The translations under genes were made by a program, and so were the position numbers. This document shows positions 36,739 to 45,336 of a stretch of DNA of 64,000 nucleotides, in pieces (positions within the stretch are counted from its first letter, which is position 1; each line of letters begins with the position of its first letter). The notes beneath the pieces are model-generated. The model made no database searches. It saw only the letters and a program-made list of their open reading frames with translations, and was not told where the DNA came from. This DNA comes from Saccharibacillus qingshengii (GTDB lineage Bacteria; Bacillota; Bacilli; Paenibacillales; Paenibacillaceae), in NCBI RefSeq assembly GCF_013185195.1, contig NZ_JAAZWC010000009.1:127581-191580 (forward strand), read 5' to 3'.

Positions 36739-37269
36739 ATGGAAGAAATCAAATTAACGGGCGAACAGCGGCGTGAGAAGCTGCTGGAATGGCTCAAAGC
36801 ATCTTCTCCGCTGACCGGAAGCGAGCTGGCTCGAAGAGCTTCCGTCTCCAGACAGGTCATTGTTCAGGACGTGACGCTGCTCAAAGCCCGCAATCATGCG
36901 ATTCTGGCGACCAGTCAGGGATACGTGTATCTGAAGCCAAGCGACGAACCGAACGCCCGGCGAATCGTAGCCTGCAGACACGACCGCTCGCGCACGGAAG
37001 AAGAACTGCTGCTGCTCGTGGATTACGGGGTCAGCGTCGACGACGTGATTATCGAGCATCCGGTATACGGCGAATTAACGGCGCTGATCCGGGTTGGCAC
37101 GCGAAGCGAAGTGTATGAATTTATCGAAAAAATCACTTCAACGGGAGCATCTTATTTGTCGGAATTGACGGACGGCGTTCATCTGCATACGATCTCCGCA
37201 CCCGATACGGTCCGGATCGACAAAGCGTGCGAAGCCTTGAGAAAAGCGGGATTTTTGATCGAGGACTGA
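36739..37269 (+). CDS. nadR: Transcriptional repressor of NAD synthesis NadR (NiaR/YrxA)
   Basis: A 176-aa repressor with an N-terminal HTH_11 (GSELARRASVSRQVIVQDVT, about 27-46) and a C-terminal 3H domain whose three conserved histidine spots appear in CRHDRS, IEHPVYGEL and GVHLHTIS. The 3H domain binds nicotinate and probably metal. It should act at the palindrome 35480-35495. A terminator follows at 37347. Confidence 0.93.
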   Translation: MEEIKLTGEQRREKLLEWLKASSPLTGSELARRASVSRQVIVQDVTLLKARNHAILATSQGYVYLKPSDEPNARRIVACRHDRSRTEEELLLLVDYGVSVDDVIIEHPVYGELTALIRVGTRSEVYEFIEKITSTGASYLSELTDGVHLHTISAPDTVRIDKACEALRKAGFLIED

Positions 37270-37346
37270 GTAGGGAAAGCGGCAGGATCGGATCAGAATC
37301 AAATCGGCGATTGCGGCCCGTAAGCCCGGGCGGCAGCCGACCCAAG

Positions 37347-37382
37347 ACCCCTGTTCTTCTTTATGAAGAATAGGGGTTTTTC
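37347..37382 (+). terminator. Terminator of nifS-nadR
   Basis: ACCCCT.TTCTTC pairs with GAAGAA.AGGGGT, followed by TTTT. Confidence 0.85.
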
Positions 37383-37447
37383 AATAGGCGCGGAGCCGTG
37401 TATGATCAATAGGGAAGTCCGGCTTGCTCAACTAAGGACGGTGTAAA

Positions 37448-37948
37448 ATGAATAGCGGGTTTATTGTAGGGATGATCGTGATCAATACGGCGTTTTGGCT
37501 GGTCTGCTGCCTGGGGACAGCCCATGCGGTTCGGTTCCTGCCCAAGTCCTGGTATGAGGGGAATGATTGGTTCTTCTCGGAACGTTCTTTTGAGAAAAAT
37601 GTCTACAAAAAAATCCGGCTCGACCGGTGGAAACACAAGCTTCCGGAAGCCGGAGGGTTATGGAAATTCCAAAAGAAAAATCTCAACGAGAAACTTACGG
37701 CGGAGTATGCGGATAAATTCATTTTGGAAACGAAGTATGGGGAAGTTGGACATTTATGCATGGCGATTCTGGGTTTTGCCTGCATCTGGATCAATCCTAG
37801 CGAGTATGCGCTTGTGTTCTTGATTTGCGCGATCGTGAACGTGATCGTTCAGATCCCGTTTTGTTTGATTCAGAGGTATAACAGACCGCGGCTGGTTCGT
37901 TTGAGAGCACGGTTAGCACGCAAGAGCAGGGAATTTCAAGACGTATAA
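37448..37948 (+). CDS. CrtO-like membrane acyltransferase family protein
   Basis: A 166-aa membrane protein with two to three helices. The pattern RFLPKSWYEGNDWFFSERSF, YKKIRLDRWKHKLPE, KKNLNEKLTAEYADKF, ETKYGEVGH matches the CrtO family (glycosyl-diaponeurosporenoate acyltransferase of staphyloxanthin synthesis). No other carotenoid gene is in view, so the substrate is uncertain. AAGGACGGTG precedes ATG 37448. Single gene. Confidence 0.65.
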   Translation: MNSGFIVGMIVINTAFWLVCCLGTAHAVRFLPKSWYEGNDWFFSERSFEKNVYKKIRLDRWKHKLPEAGGLWKFQKKNLNEKLTAEYADKFILETKYGEVGHLCMAILGFACIWINPSEYALVFLICAIVNVIVQIPFCLIQRYNRPRLVRLRARLARKSREFQDV

Positions 37949-38006
37949 AATAACCGCCGAACCGGTTCCGAGGGTTAACCTGACAAGAGATGTCGATATT
38001 TCCGGT

Positions 38007-38369
38007 TCAATTCTTTGGAATATTGTCTTTTTTGAATATCTGATAATCTCCGCCGGGATAATTCACAAACAGGTTTCCGGAATCGTCTTGAAAAACCTCG
38101 GTTCCCTCATCAAGAGCATTAGAAGAAAGATTTTCCGTAGGTGAAGTATCAGCAGACACTCGTTTTGATATTTCCCCTATTTTTGTTAAGTTTTCTTTTG
38201 ATATTTTGAGCGCTTCATGTCCGCGATAGCGTGTGTCTTCATACAGGATAATGGCTCCATAAGATGCCTCGCTGTTCTTGGATGGACTGCATGCACTTAA
38301 TACACTTAGGAGTGACAAAAATAAGAAGAGTAAGGATGTTAGTTTTGGTGACCGTTTAATAGACTTCAT
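38007..38369 (-). CDS. Small lipoprotein of unknown function
   Basis: A 120-aa lipoprotein with signal SLLFLFLSLLSVLSAC, then a polar domain of about 95 residues (ends in FVNYPGGDYQIFKKDNIPKN). AAAGGA lies before the ATG at 38369. Codon use is noticeably AT-richer than in neighbouring genes, which suggests recent acquisition. No family recognised. Confidence 0.7.
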   Translation of the reverse strand: MKSIKRSPKLTSLLFLFLSLLSVLSACSPSKNSEASYGAIILYEDTRYRGHEALKISKENLTKIGEISKRVSADTSPTENLSSNALDEGTEVFQDDSGNLFVNYPGGDYQIFKKDNIPKN

Positions 38370-38614
38370 ATTTTCATTCCTTTCGTATATGTCCAATTCT
38401 ATTTGAAAAAAGCCTTCTCAAGTTCATCTTACACGGCCTATCTTGTAGTTTGAGCCACTGAAGTTATTAACGCTTGGGGAAGTTACTCGGAATACAAAGA
38501 ATGGAAAAACAATAAATGTTACGGTACAATTGATAATACTCTTCCTTATATCCACAGAAATGGTGCAGTAGTATCAATCTATAGATAATAGTTTATCGAA
38601 AGGTCAGGATACTT
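38370..38614. other. AT-rich gap with coding-like fragments
   Basis: AT-rich 245-bp interval. Two overlapping short frames (38453-38520, and 38517-38585 ending in YIHRNGAVVSIYR) look like pieces of one decayed reading frame joined by a 1-nt shift. They are too short to assign. Confidence 0.3.
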
Positions 38615-39403
38615 ATGAAAATCAAATCGATAATTGCCGGCCTCTTAGGGGCTATGTTATTTAGCACATTCAGCCCCGTAACTTCTACTGCCGAGGCTGC
38701 TAATATTGTACCGGTTTATTTGAAAGTCGGAAAGTATTCGATCCTCTATACTCAACCTGCCCCGCCGTTTGCCGACGAAGCGCATCGGGTGCAGGTGCCG
38801 CTCCGGTCGATCGAAGACTTGTTAGGCGGAAAAGTGAAATACAACTCGGTGTCTAAGACCGCAGATGTAGAGTGGGTCGGGCATACGTTCCAAATCACGG
38901 TCGGCTCCAAAATGGCTCGAATCGATGGAAAGACGGTAGAAATGGATACGACGCCTATTTTGAAAAGCCAAGCGATGTTTCTTCCGATCCGCTTCTTCCT
39001 TGATGCGACCGATCTGAAGTGGCGTTGGGATCAAGAGGGGCAGCAGCTTGTATTGTCGGATGAGCGTGTCATCGCAGGGGAACCTTTTGAAGACTTTATG
39101 CTCATGGACGGTCCGGTCGTGAAAGATGAACAGGCGCTGGTCATTCAATCGTATTCGGTCGAAGGGAATTACATGACGATCAACGCTCTGAACGTATCGG
39201 GTCATGCGATTGCTGCTGGCAAGACGGATATTCAACCTCTCTTTCATTATCGGAATGGACAATTCTCTATAGACCCTTATAATCGCCCAATCGCGCTTCC
39301 TTTAGACGCAGTACAAAAGGGCGGCATCGTTAGCAAGAAAGTGCAAGGTCGTATAACGGAAGATATGGACTACGTGATTACGGTTGGACGCGAACTAAAA
39401 TAA
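38615..39403 (+). CDS. Secreted protein with copper amine oxidase-like (stalk) N-terminal domain
   Basis: A 262-aa exported protein: Sec signal (about 1-29, cut after AEAA), then a Cu_amine_oxidN1-type stalk domain of about 115 residues. Hallmarks: VQVPLRSIEDLLGGKVKYN, TFQITVGSKMARIDGKTVEM and MFLPIRFFLDATDLKWRWD. Despite the name the domain is a non-enzymatic module common in secreted proteins of Paenibacillaceae. The last 115 residues or so are not recognised. Confidence 0.85.
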   Translation: MKIKSIIAGLLGAMLFSTFSPVTSTAEAANIVPVYLKVGKYSILYTQPAPPFADEAHRVQVPLRSIEDLLGGKVKYNSVSKTADVEWVGHTFQITVGSKMARIDGKTVEMDTTPILKSQAMFLPIRFFLDATDLKWRWDQEGQQLVLSDERVIAGEPFEDFMLMDGPVVKDEQALVIQSYSVEGNYMTINALNVSGHAIAAGKTDIQPLFHYRNGQFSIDPYNRPIALPLDAVQKGGIVSKKVQGRITEDMDYVITVGRELK

Positions 39404-39413
39404 ACCACACAAA

Positions 39414-39446
39414 AAAGACCGACATCCCCGAAGGGTGTCGGTCTTT
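39414..39446. terminator. Bidirectional terminator between the stalk protein and the polyamine genes
   Basis: AAAGACCGACATCCC pairs with GGGTGTCGGTCTTT around a short loop; A- and T-rich flanks on both sides. Confidence 0.85.
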
Positions 39447-39467
39447 CCATTTCGCCAATCGCCGTGC

Positions 39468-40610
39468 TTAAGACAACCGCGAACTATAATCCTCGAACTT
39501 GAACTCGCGGATCACCTTGATCCCTTCCTCGTCGCTGTACGAAGCGATCGAAGGCAGGTTCACGCCGTTGAACATATGGTTCTTGACCATGGTGTAATGT
39601 GCCATGTCGCCGAAGACCAGCTTGTCGCCGATTTCGAGCGGACGGTCGAACGAGTAGTCGCCGATCACGTCGCCGGCCAGGCAGGTCATGCCGCCGAGAC
39701 GGTACGTGATCGCTTTCTCGCCCGGCATGCCTGCGCCGTCGATGCTCGGACGGTACGGCATCGCCAGCACGTCCGGCATATGGCACTCGGCCGACGTATC
39801 GAGAATGGCGATATCCATGCCGTTCTTCATCGTGTCGAGTACGGTCGCCACCAGGTAGCCGGTGTTCAGCGCGATCGCTTCGCCCGGCTCCAGGTAGACC
39901 TGCACGTCGTACTTATCGCGCGCGAACTCGATGCAGCGGATCAGGCGCTCGACGTCGTAGTCGGGACGCGTGATATGGTGGCCGCCGCCGAAGTTCAGCC
40001 ATTTCATCTTGGAGATGACATGTCCGAATTTCTCGTCGACGACTTTGAGCGTGTTCTCCAGCGTATCGGAGTTCTGCTCGCACATCGTATGGAAATGCAG
40101 GCCGTCGATGCCTTCCAGATCGCTCTCGTCGAAGTTCTCAAGCGTAATGCCCATACGGGAGTACGGCGAGCACGGATCGTACAGCGGCACTTCAAGCTCC
40201 GAATATTCCGGGTTGATGCGCAGGCCTACTTCGATCTTGCGGCCCGGGTAGTTCAGGACTTTGTCTTTGAACTTGCGCCACTGCGCAAACGAGTTGAACA
40301 CGATGTGATCGGTATAGCTCAGCAGTTCGTCGAACTCGCGATCGACGTAAGCCGGCGCGTATACGTGCACTTCCTTGCCCATTTTCTCGTAGCCGAGACG
40401 CGCTTCGAACAGCGAGCTGGACGTGACGCCCGCCAGATACTTGCCGACCAGGGGATACTCCGCGAACATGGAGAATCCTTTCTGGGCGAGCAGGATCTTG
40501 GCGCCGGTACGTGCCTGCACGGAGCCGAGCAGTTCAAGGTTCTTGGTGAGCAGACGCTCGTCCACGACGTAGCAGGGAGAAGGGACGGCGCTGAAATCGA
40601 TATCTGTCAT
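39468..40610 (-). CDS. nspC: Carboxynorspermidine/carboxyspermidine decarboxylase
   Basis: A 380-aa PLP-dependent decarboxylase of the alanine-racemase fold, last step of norspermidine or spermidine formation by the carboxy pathway. Seen: PCYVVDERLL, PLP lysine in ILLAQKGFSMF, GVTSSSLFEARLG, GLRINPEYSELE with CSPYSRMG, LHFHTMCEQN, LNFGGGHHITRPDYD and the EPGEA block. It lies 20 bp downstream of its partner gene. The weak ribosome site suggests coupling. Confidence 0.92.
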   Translation of the reverse strand: MTDIDFSAVPSPCYVVDERLLTKNLELLGSVQARTGAKILLAQKGFSMFAEYPLVGKYLAGVTSSSLFEARLGYEKMGKEVHVYAPAYVDREFDELLSYTDHIVFNSFAQWRKFKDKVLNYPGRKIEVGLRINPEYSELEVPLYDPCSPYSRMGITLENFDESDLEGIDGLHFHTMCEQNSDTLENTLKVVDEKFGHVISKMKWLNFGGGHHITRPDYDVERLIRCIEFARDKYDVQVYLEPGEAIALNTGYLVATVLDTMKNGMDIAILDTSAECHMPDVLAMPYRPSIDGAGMPGEKAITYRLGGMTCLAGDVIGDYSFDRPLEIGDKLVFGDMAHYTMVKNHMFNGVNLPSIASYSDEEGIKVIREFKFEDYSSRLS

Positions 40611-40630
40611 GATGTTTTCTTAAGCCCCTT

Positions 40631-41830
40631 TTAGTCCAGCAGCGTCGGCGAGAAATCCTCGACCCACGGCAGGCCCTGTTTGTTCAGTTCTTCCATGAAC
40701 GGGTCCGGATCGAACTCTTCCACGTTGTAGACGCCCGGTTTTTTCCAGAGGCCTTTGAGGACCATCATGGCACCGATCATCGCCGGCACGCCGGTTGTGT
40801 AGGAGATCGCCTGGGAACCCACTTCGCGGTAGCATTCTTCGTGATCGCATACGTTGTAGACGTAGTACGTTTTCGGTTCTCCGTTTTTGGTGCCCTGGAA
40901 AATGCAGCCGATGTTCGTTTTGCCTTTCGTTCTCGGTCCGAGCGAAGCCGGGTCCGGCAGAACGGCTTTCAGGAACTGAAGCGGCGCGATTTTTTGGCCT
41001 TCGAAGTCGATCGGTTCGATCGAAGTCATGCCCACGTTCTCGAGTACCTTCAGGTGGTTCAGGTAGTTTTGCGAGAACGTCATCCAGAAGCGGATCTTTT
41101 TGAGGCCCGGCATATTCTCGGCGAGCGACTCCAGCTCTTCATGATACAGAAGGTAGATGTCTTTCGGTCCGATTTCCGGCAGGTCGTAGACTTTTTTCTC
41201 CGTCAGAGGTTCGGTCTCGATCCATTCTCCGTTTTCCCAGTAGCGGCCCTTCGCCGTGATCTCGCGGATATTGATCTCCGGGTTGAAGTTGGTCGCGAAC
41301 GGATAGCCGTGATCGCCGGCATTGGCGTCCACGATATCGATCTGGTGGATCTCGTCGAAGTAATGCTTCAGTGCGTAAGCGCTGAATACGCCGGTTACGC
41401 CCGGGTCGAAGCCGCTGCCTAGAACTGCCGTAAGGCCGGCTTTCTCGAACTTCTCGCGGTACGCCCACTGCCATTTATATTCGAATTTCGGATTGTCGAG
41501 CGGCTCGTAGTTGGCCGTGTCGAGGTAATGCACGCCCGTCTCCAGGCAGGCATCCATGATGGTCAGATCCTGATAAGGGAGCGCCACGTTGATTACGATA
41601 TCCGGCCCGAAGCTTTTGATCAGCTCCACGACTTCTTCCGTACGGTCGGCGTCGACCTGCGCAACGGAAATCTTCGTGCGTCCTCCGTCCAACTTGGTCT
41701 TCAAAGCTTCACACTTCGACAGCGTGCGACTCGCGATACAAATTTCCTCAAATACGTCAGGATTCTGGACACACTTATGCACGACAACGCTTGCTACGCC
41801 GCCGGCACCGATAATCAATGCTTTTCCCAA
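40631..41830 (-). CDS. Carboxynorspermidine/carboxyspermidine synthase (saccharopine dehydrogenase family)
   Basis: A 399-aa NAD(P)-dependent enzyme that joins a diamine to aspartate semialdehyde. Rossmann motif ALIIGAGGVASVV at the start, then NVALPYQDLTIMDACLETGVHYLDTANYE, LGSGFDPGVTGVF, and GCIFQGTKNGEPKTYYVYN. Start taken as TTG 41830 (MGKALIIGAGG), with AAGGGGGG 8 nt upstream; another TTG at 41836 is too near that site. Putrescine or diaminopropane donor cannot be told from sequence. Confidence 0.9.
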   Translation of the reverse strand: MGKALIIGAGGVASVVVHKCVQNPDVFEEICIASRTLSKCEALKTKLDGGRTKISVAQVDADRTEEVVELIKSFGPDIVINVALPYQDLTIMDACLETGVHYLDTANYEPLDNPKFEYKWQWAYREKFEKAGLTAVLGSGFDPGVTGVFSAYALKHYFDEIHQIDIVDANAGDHGYPFATNFNPEINIREITAKGRYWENGEWIETEPLTEKKVYDLPEIGPKDIYLLYHEELESLAENMPGLKKIRFWMTFSQNYLNHLKVLENVGMTSIEPIDFEGQKIAPLQFLKAVLPDPASLGPRTKGKTNIGCIFQGTKNGEPKTYYVYNVCDHEECYREVGSQAISYTTGVPAMIGAMMVLKGLWKKPGVYNVEEFDPDPFMEELNKQGLPWVEDFSPTLLD

Positions 41831-42393
41831 AATCAAGTCCCCCCTTAGTCCGTTTGAAAAGATAGTGTTCCGTTTGTTTTGACCTTCAAGAAATAAACGC
41901 TGGTTAAAAAATCAACAAGAAGGATTATACAAATAATATCGCAAAAACACAAGAAAAACACGAAAAAAACGGCTTTTTACGGAATCAACCTAGGATTTTA
42001 ACATAGTTTTTACAGTAATCCTCCGTAATCCGGCTTATTCCTCCGTTTTGTCCATGCAGCAGGCCATTTCGAAGCCGTATCGGAGCGCAGCGGGCCTACA
42101 GGAGCGGAAGGGGCGTTTCTTCTCTTTATTAACCGGATGCGCCGGGCGGCAACCTGCCGGAGAACGGAAGCGGACGTTGGCCGACCCGAGAGACGCTGGG
42201 CAGAGAAAACGTTAAGCTTATTTGTGGGAAAATTTAAAAAGAAAAGACTGCTCCAATACCGATATAGGTTTGGAGGCAGTCTTTTTGTCGCGGCTCGACT
42301 TCAAGGTCGGCGGCTTCGTATAATAGAAGAAAACGTATGAGTGCGGATGATGGGATCTGCGGCTTGGCGGGAGTTGGAGAGGAGCCTGAAGGT
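41831..42393. other. 560-bp gap with an orphan terminator and a promoter
   Basis: Holds an A-rich upstream region of the polyamine operon, no convincing gene, an orphan terminator (42242-42286), and a TATAAT (42319-42324) that may be the -10 for the phosphoesterase gene. Confidence 0.5.
42242..42286 (+). terminator. Orphan intrinsic terminator
   Basis: AAAGACTGC.CCA pairs with TGG.GCAGTCTTT, followed by TTT. It has no plus-strand gene upstream within 2 kb. Confidence 0.7.
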
Positions 42394-43500
42394 TTGTTTA
42401 TTCGCATTGTCATTTCTTTGCTCGTGTACCACGGGTTTCTTTTGTATATCGGTTGGAATCTATGGAAAGGGATCAAGGCGTTCCGACCGGACGTTCGGCG
42501 GAGGTGGCTGGTCGTCTTGTCGGCGGGACTGCTGATCGCGGCCTGGTCGATGATTTTCCGGTTCGTATTCAGCGAATATGCCTGGGCACATTGGGCGGCG
42601 GGCATTTGGTTGATCTTCGCCTATCTGATGGTGCTTGTCCTGCCGCTGACGAACTTGACGGTTGTGCTGCTCCGAATCTTCACCCGGATCGACCGGCGCA
42701 AGTTGACCCGCTCCGTATCGGCTGCGGCGCTGGCCTTGACGGTGCTGCTGGGCGCGTTTGGCGTGTTCAGCGCCTACAGCCCGGTCGTGCTCACGTACGA
42801 CGTGAAGATTGCGAAGCCGGCGCTGGACGGGCGCAAGTCGATGAAGATCGTCATGGCGGCGGATATGCACTTCGGTGCGTTATCCGGACCGGGGCATGCC
42901 AAGCGGATGGTGCGTCTGATCAACGAACAATCGCCTGATCTGGTGCTGTTCCCGGGCGATCTGGTCGACGACGATATTGTCCAGTACGTCAAACAGGGCA
43001 TTCCCGAGATTCTAAAAGGGATCCAAGCTCCGGTCTATGCGTCGCTTGGCAATCATGATCGCTTGGAAGCGGGCGATACGGAGCTGATCGATACGCTGGA
43101 AGAAAGCGGGATGACTCTCATGTACGACGAGGTGATTTCGGAGAATCTGCCGGTCACCCTGATCGGACGCAAAGACCGCACCGACCCGAGCCGGTTGTCT
43201 GTCGCGAAGCTTGCGTCGCAGGCCGATCCGGCGTCGCCGCTTGTCCTGCTGGACCATCAGCCGTACGAGCTAGAGCTGGCGGCGGAAGCGGGGATCGATC
43301 TTGAAGTGTCCGGCCATACGCACCGCGGCCAGATCTTCCCGGCGAACTTTATCACGAACCGGATCTACGAGAACGACTGGGGCTATCTGCGCAAAGGTAA
43401 CATGGATTCGATCGTGACGTCCGGCTACGGCTTCTGGGGACTTCCGATGCGGATGGGTACGCGGTCGGAACTTACGGTGATTAACGTGGCTTTTGAATAA
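42394..43500 (+). CDS. Membrane-bound metallophosphoesterase
   Basis: A 368-aa protein with four N-terminal membrane helices (about 1-125) and a calcineurin-like phosphoesterase domain. Metal ligands are MAADMHFG, PGDLVDDD, LGNHDR and VSGHTHRGQ. Substrate unknown; related YkuE/YpbG-type enzymes act at the membrane face. TTG 42394 is preferred because GGAGAGGAG lies 9 nt upstream; ATG 42337 is in frame, but close to the predicted transcript start and has no ribosome site. Confidence 0.88.
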   Translation: MFIRIVISLLVYHGFLLYIGWNLWKGIKAFRPDVRRRWLVVLSAGLLIAAWSMIFRFVFSEYAWAHWAAGIWLIFAYLMVLVLPLTNLTVVLLRIFTRIDRRKLTRSVSAAALALTVLLGAFGVFSAYSPVVLTYDVKIAKPALDGRKSMKIVMAADMHFGALSGPGHAKRMVRLINEQSPDLVLFPGDLVDDDIVQYVKQGIPEILKGIQAPVYASLGNHDRLEAGDTELIDTLEESGMTLMYDEVISENLPVTLIGRKDRTDPSRLSVAKLASQADPASPLVLLDHQPYELELAAEAGIDLEVSGHTHRGQIFPANFITNRIYENDWGYLRKGNMDSIVTSGYGFWGLPMRMGTRSELTVINVAFE

Positions 43501-43625
43501 AAAAGAACGGGAAGCCGCCGATCCTTGGTATGCCGGGCTGCGGGTTATCGATCGACTGCCTCAGTAGGCACATCGTGGACGACAAATCGAAGAATGCAAA
43601 ACGATCCGTTGAACGTCTCCGTCTG

Positions 43626-43670
43626 AACGTCAAAAACCCGGCCTCTTCCGAGAGCCGGGTTTTTGACGTT
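43626..43670. terminator. Terminator between the phosphoesterase and mtlD
   Basis: A nearly perfect 45-bp hairpin (AACGTCAAAAACCCGGC with its complement), A/T runs inside both arms, so active in both directions. Confidence 0.85.
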
Positions 43671-43763
43671 TATTTTGCCGTGCCAGGGATGTATGGGATT
43701 GGACTATCCAACATAGCTCGAACACAGACATCGGCATAGGAGAGCGAACCTGTTGCCAGCGAT

Positions 43764-44912
43764 TTACTTTTTCAGCGATTCGTAAGCATCCGCGATCTTC
43801 GCATTCTCGCCGCTGTCCTCGGTGAAGCCGGTCGCTTCGGCGATTGCGCCTTCCAGACCTTTTTCCTCGATGGAAGCTTGAAGTTCGACAGACTGTTTGT
43901 CTTCCGGGTTGTTGTAATGCAGAGCGGCGGCGATACCGGTCAGCAGATTGTCGATCGGCAGGTCGAGGCTCAGCGCCATCCGCGCCGGGCCGCTCAGACG
44001 GTCGTTCGGTCCGAGCTTGCGCAGCGGTTCGCGGCCCACGCGGCTGACATCGTCGTTGAGGTACGGATTGCGGAAGCGTTTCTCGATCTTGTCGATGTAT
44101 TTGGCATGTTCGGCGGCGTCAAAACCGTGTTCTTTGACCAGAGCCGCACCGCTCTCTTCCATCGCGCCGCGCACGACCGCACGGATAGAATCGTCTTCGA
44201 TCGCTTTGTCGACCGTAGGCAGTCCTTTGAGGTAGCCGAGGTAAGCGGTGATCGCGTGGCCCGTGTTCAGGGTGTACAGCTTGCGCTGCACGTAAGCGAC
44301 CAGCGTATCGGTCAGCTTCATGCCTTCGATCGTCGGCACGCCGCCCTTAAACGCCGGCTCTTCCACGATCCATTCGAAGAACGATTCCACGCCTACGTCG
44401 AGCAGGTTGTTGCCTTTGAACGGAGGCACGATTCGGTCGACCGAACAGTTCGGGAAGCCGACATGCTCGTCCGCATAGGCTTTGGCATCGTCGGACAGAT
44501 GCGTGTAGACCTGCTCTTTGAGGTGGGAACTCGCCCCGACCATGTTCTCGCAGGCGATGATGTTGAGCGCGCCCGCGCCGGATTTGACGCGTTCTTCGAG
44601 GCCTGCGGCAATGTTGACGGCAATGAATTTAAGCACGTTTGGGCCGACGGCCGTCGTGATGATCTCGGCTTCGGCAATATGCTTGGACATGTCCGGGCTG
44701 TTCGACAGGCAGCCGGACACGCCGGTCACCGGAATCTCGCGCTTGTCGAGATCGAGGATCTGGATCGTATAGCCGTGCTTTTCGTTCAGTTCGTTGATCA
44801 TGGCTTCGTTGACATCGGCAAAGACGAGTTCGTACCCGGCTTCGACGAGCAGAGCTCCGATGAAGCCGCGTCCGATATTTCCCGCTCCGAATTGAATCGC
44901 TTTTTTGGTCAT
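43764..44912 (-). CDS. mtlD: Mannitol-1-phosphate 5-dehydrogenase
   Basis: A 382-aa NAD-dependent polyol dehydrogenase converting mannitol-1-phosphate to fructose-6-phosphate. N-terminal IQFGAGNIGRGFIGALL binds NAD; FPNCSVDRIVPP and the KLYTLNTGHAITAYLG stretch form the active site. CGGAGG precedes ATG 44912. It lies 424 bp after mtlA, behind a hairpin and an inverted repeat, so it may be partly separately transcribed. Confidence 0.96.
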   Translation of the reverse strand: MTKKAIQFGAGNIGRGFIGALLVEAGYELVFADVNEAMINELNEKHGYTIQILDLDKREIPVTGVSGCLSNSPDMSKHIAEAEIITTAVGPNVLKFIAVNIAAGLEERVKSGAGALNIIACENMVGASSHLKEQVYTHLSDDAKAYADEHVGFPNCSVDRIVPPFKGNNLLDVGVESFFEWIVEEPAFKGGVPTIEGMKLTDTLVAYVQRKLYTLNTGHAITAYLGYLKGLPTVDKAIEDDSIRAVVRGAMEESGAALVKEHGFDAAEHAKYIDKIEKRFRNPYLNDDVSRVGREPLRKLGPNDRLSGPARMALSLDLPIDNLLTGIAAALHYNNPEDKQSVELQASIEEKGLEGAIAEATGFTEDSGENAKIADAYESLKK

Positions 44913-44932
44913 GGGTGATACCTCCGTGTGGG

Positions 44933-45012
44933 GGGTTCGAATATTTCGCCTGTCGCTCAGGTTGTTTTCCTACGGAAAGCCAAAAGTCGCTCCAGTCGAA
45001 ATATTCGAACCC
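44933..45012. repeat. 16-bp perfect inverted repeat before mtlD
   Basis: GGGTTCGAATATTTCG (44933-44948) and its exact complement (44997-45012) enclose 48 bp that contain a smaller hairpin (TTTCC-TAC-GGAAA). The inner end sits just upstream of the mtlD ribosome site. It could be a leader stem-loop or a paired operator. Confidence 0.8.
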
Positions 45013-45238
45013 GGGATGTGGAAAAAGTTTTTTCTAAAAAGAGTTCAACACTTCAAAACACATCAAACCATTTCTTCCCAAAGGAAACGGGAGGGGGCTA
45101 AAAAAGAAGGAGCAAGGGGAGGGGGAAGCTGAATAAAAATCGGGGTTCCCAATCCCAATGCTGAATTCCAAGCGCCAAACCCGCAGCCGCGTCTTTGGCG
45201 AAAAGCTTGAATTTGAAATAGTCCTGTTCTCAAAGCCG

Positions 45239-45267
45239 AAGCCGACAGAGGGGGTCTCTGCCGGCTT
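45239..45267 (-). terminator. Hairpin after mtlA
   Basis: AAGCCG.CAGAG pairs with CTCTG.CGGCTT, 70 bp past the mtlA stop. There is no strong U-run, so it may be a partial terminator or a mRNA-stabilising hairpin. The rest of 44913-45336 shows no gene. Confidence 0.55.
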
Positions 45268-45336
45268 TGGACTCTAACGATAACAAAGGATAACGGTAAC
45301 GAACGCAAGCGGTACGAATCGTCGGTTAACCGAAAG

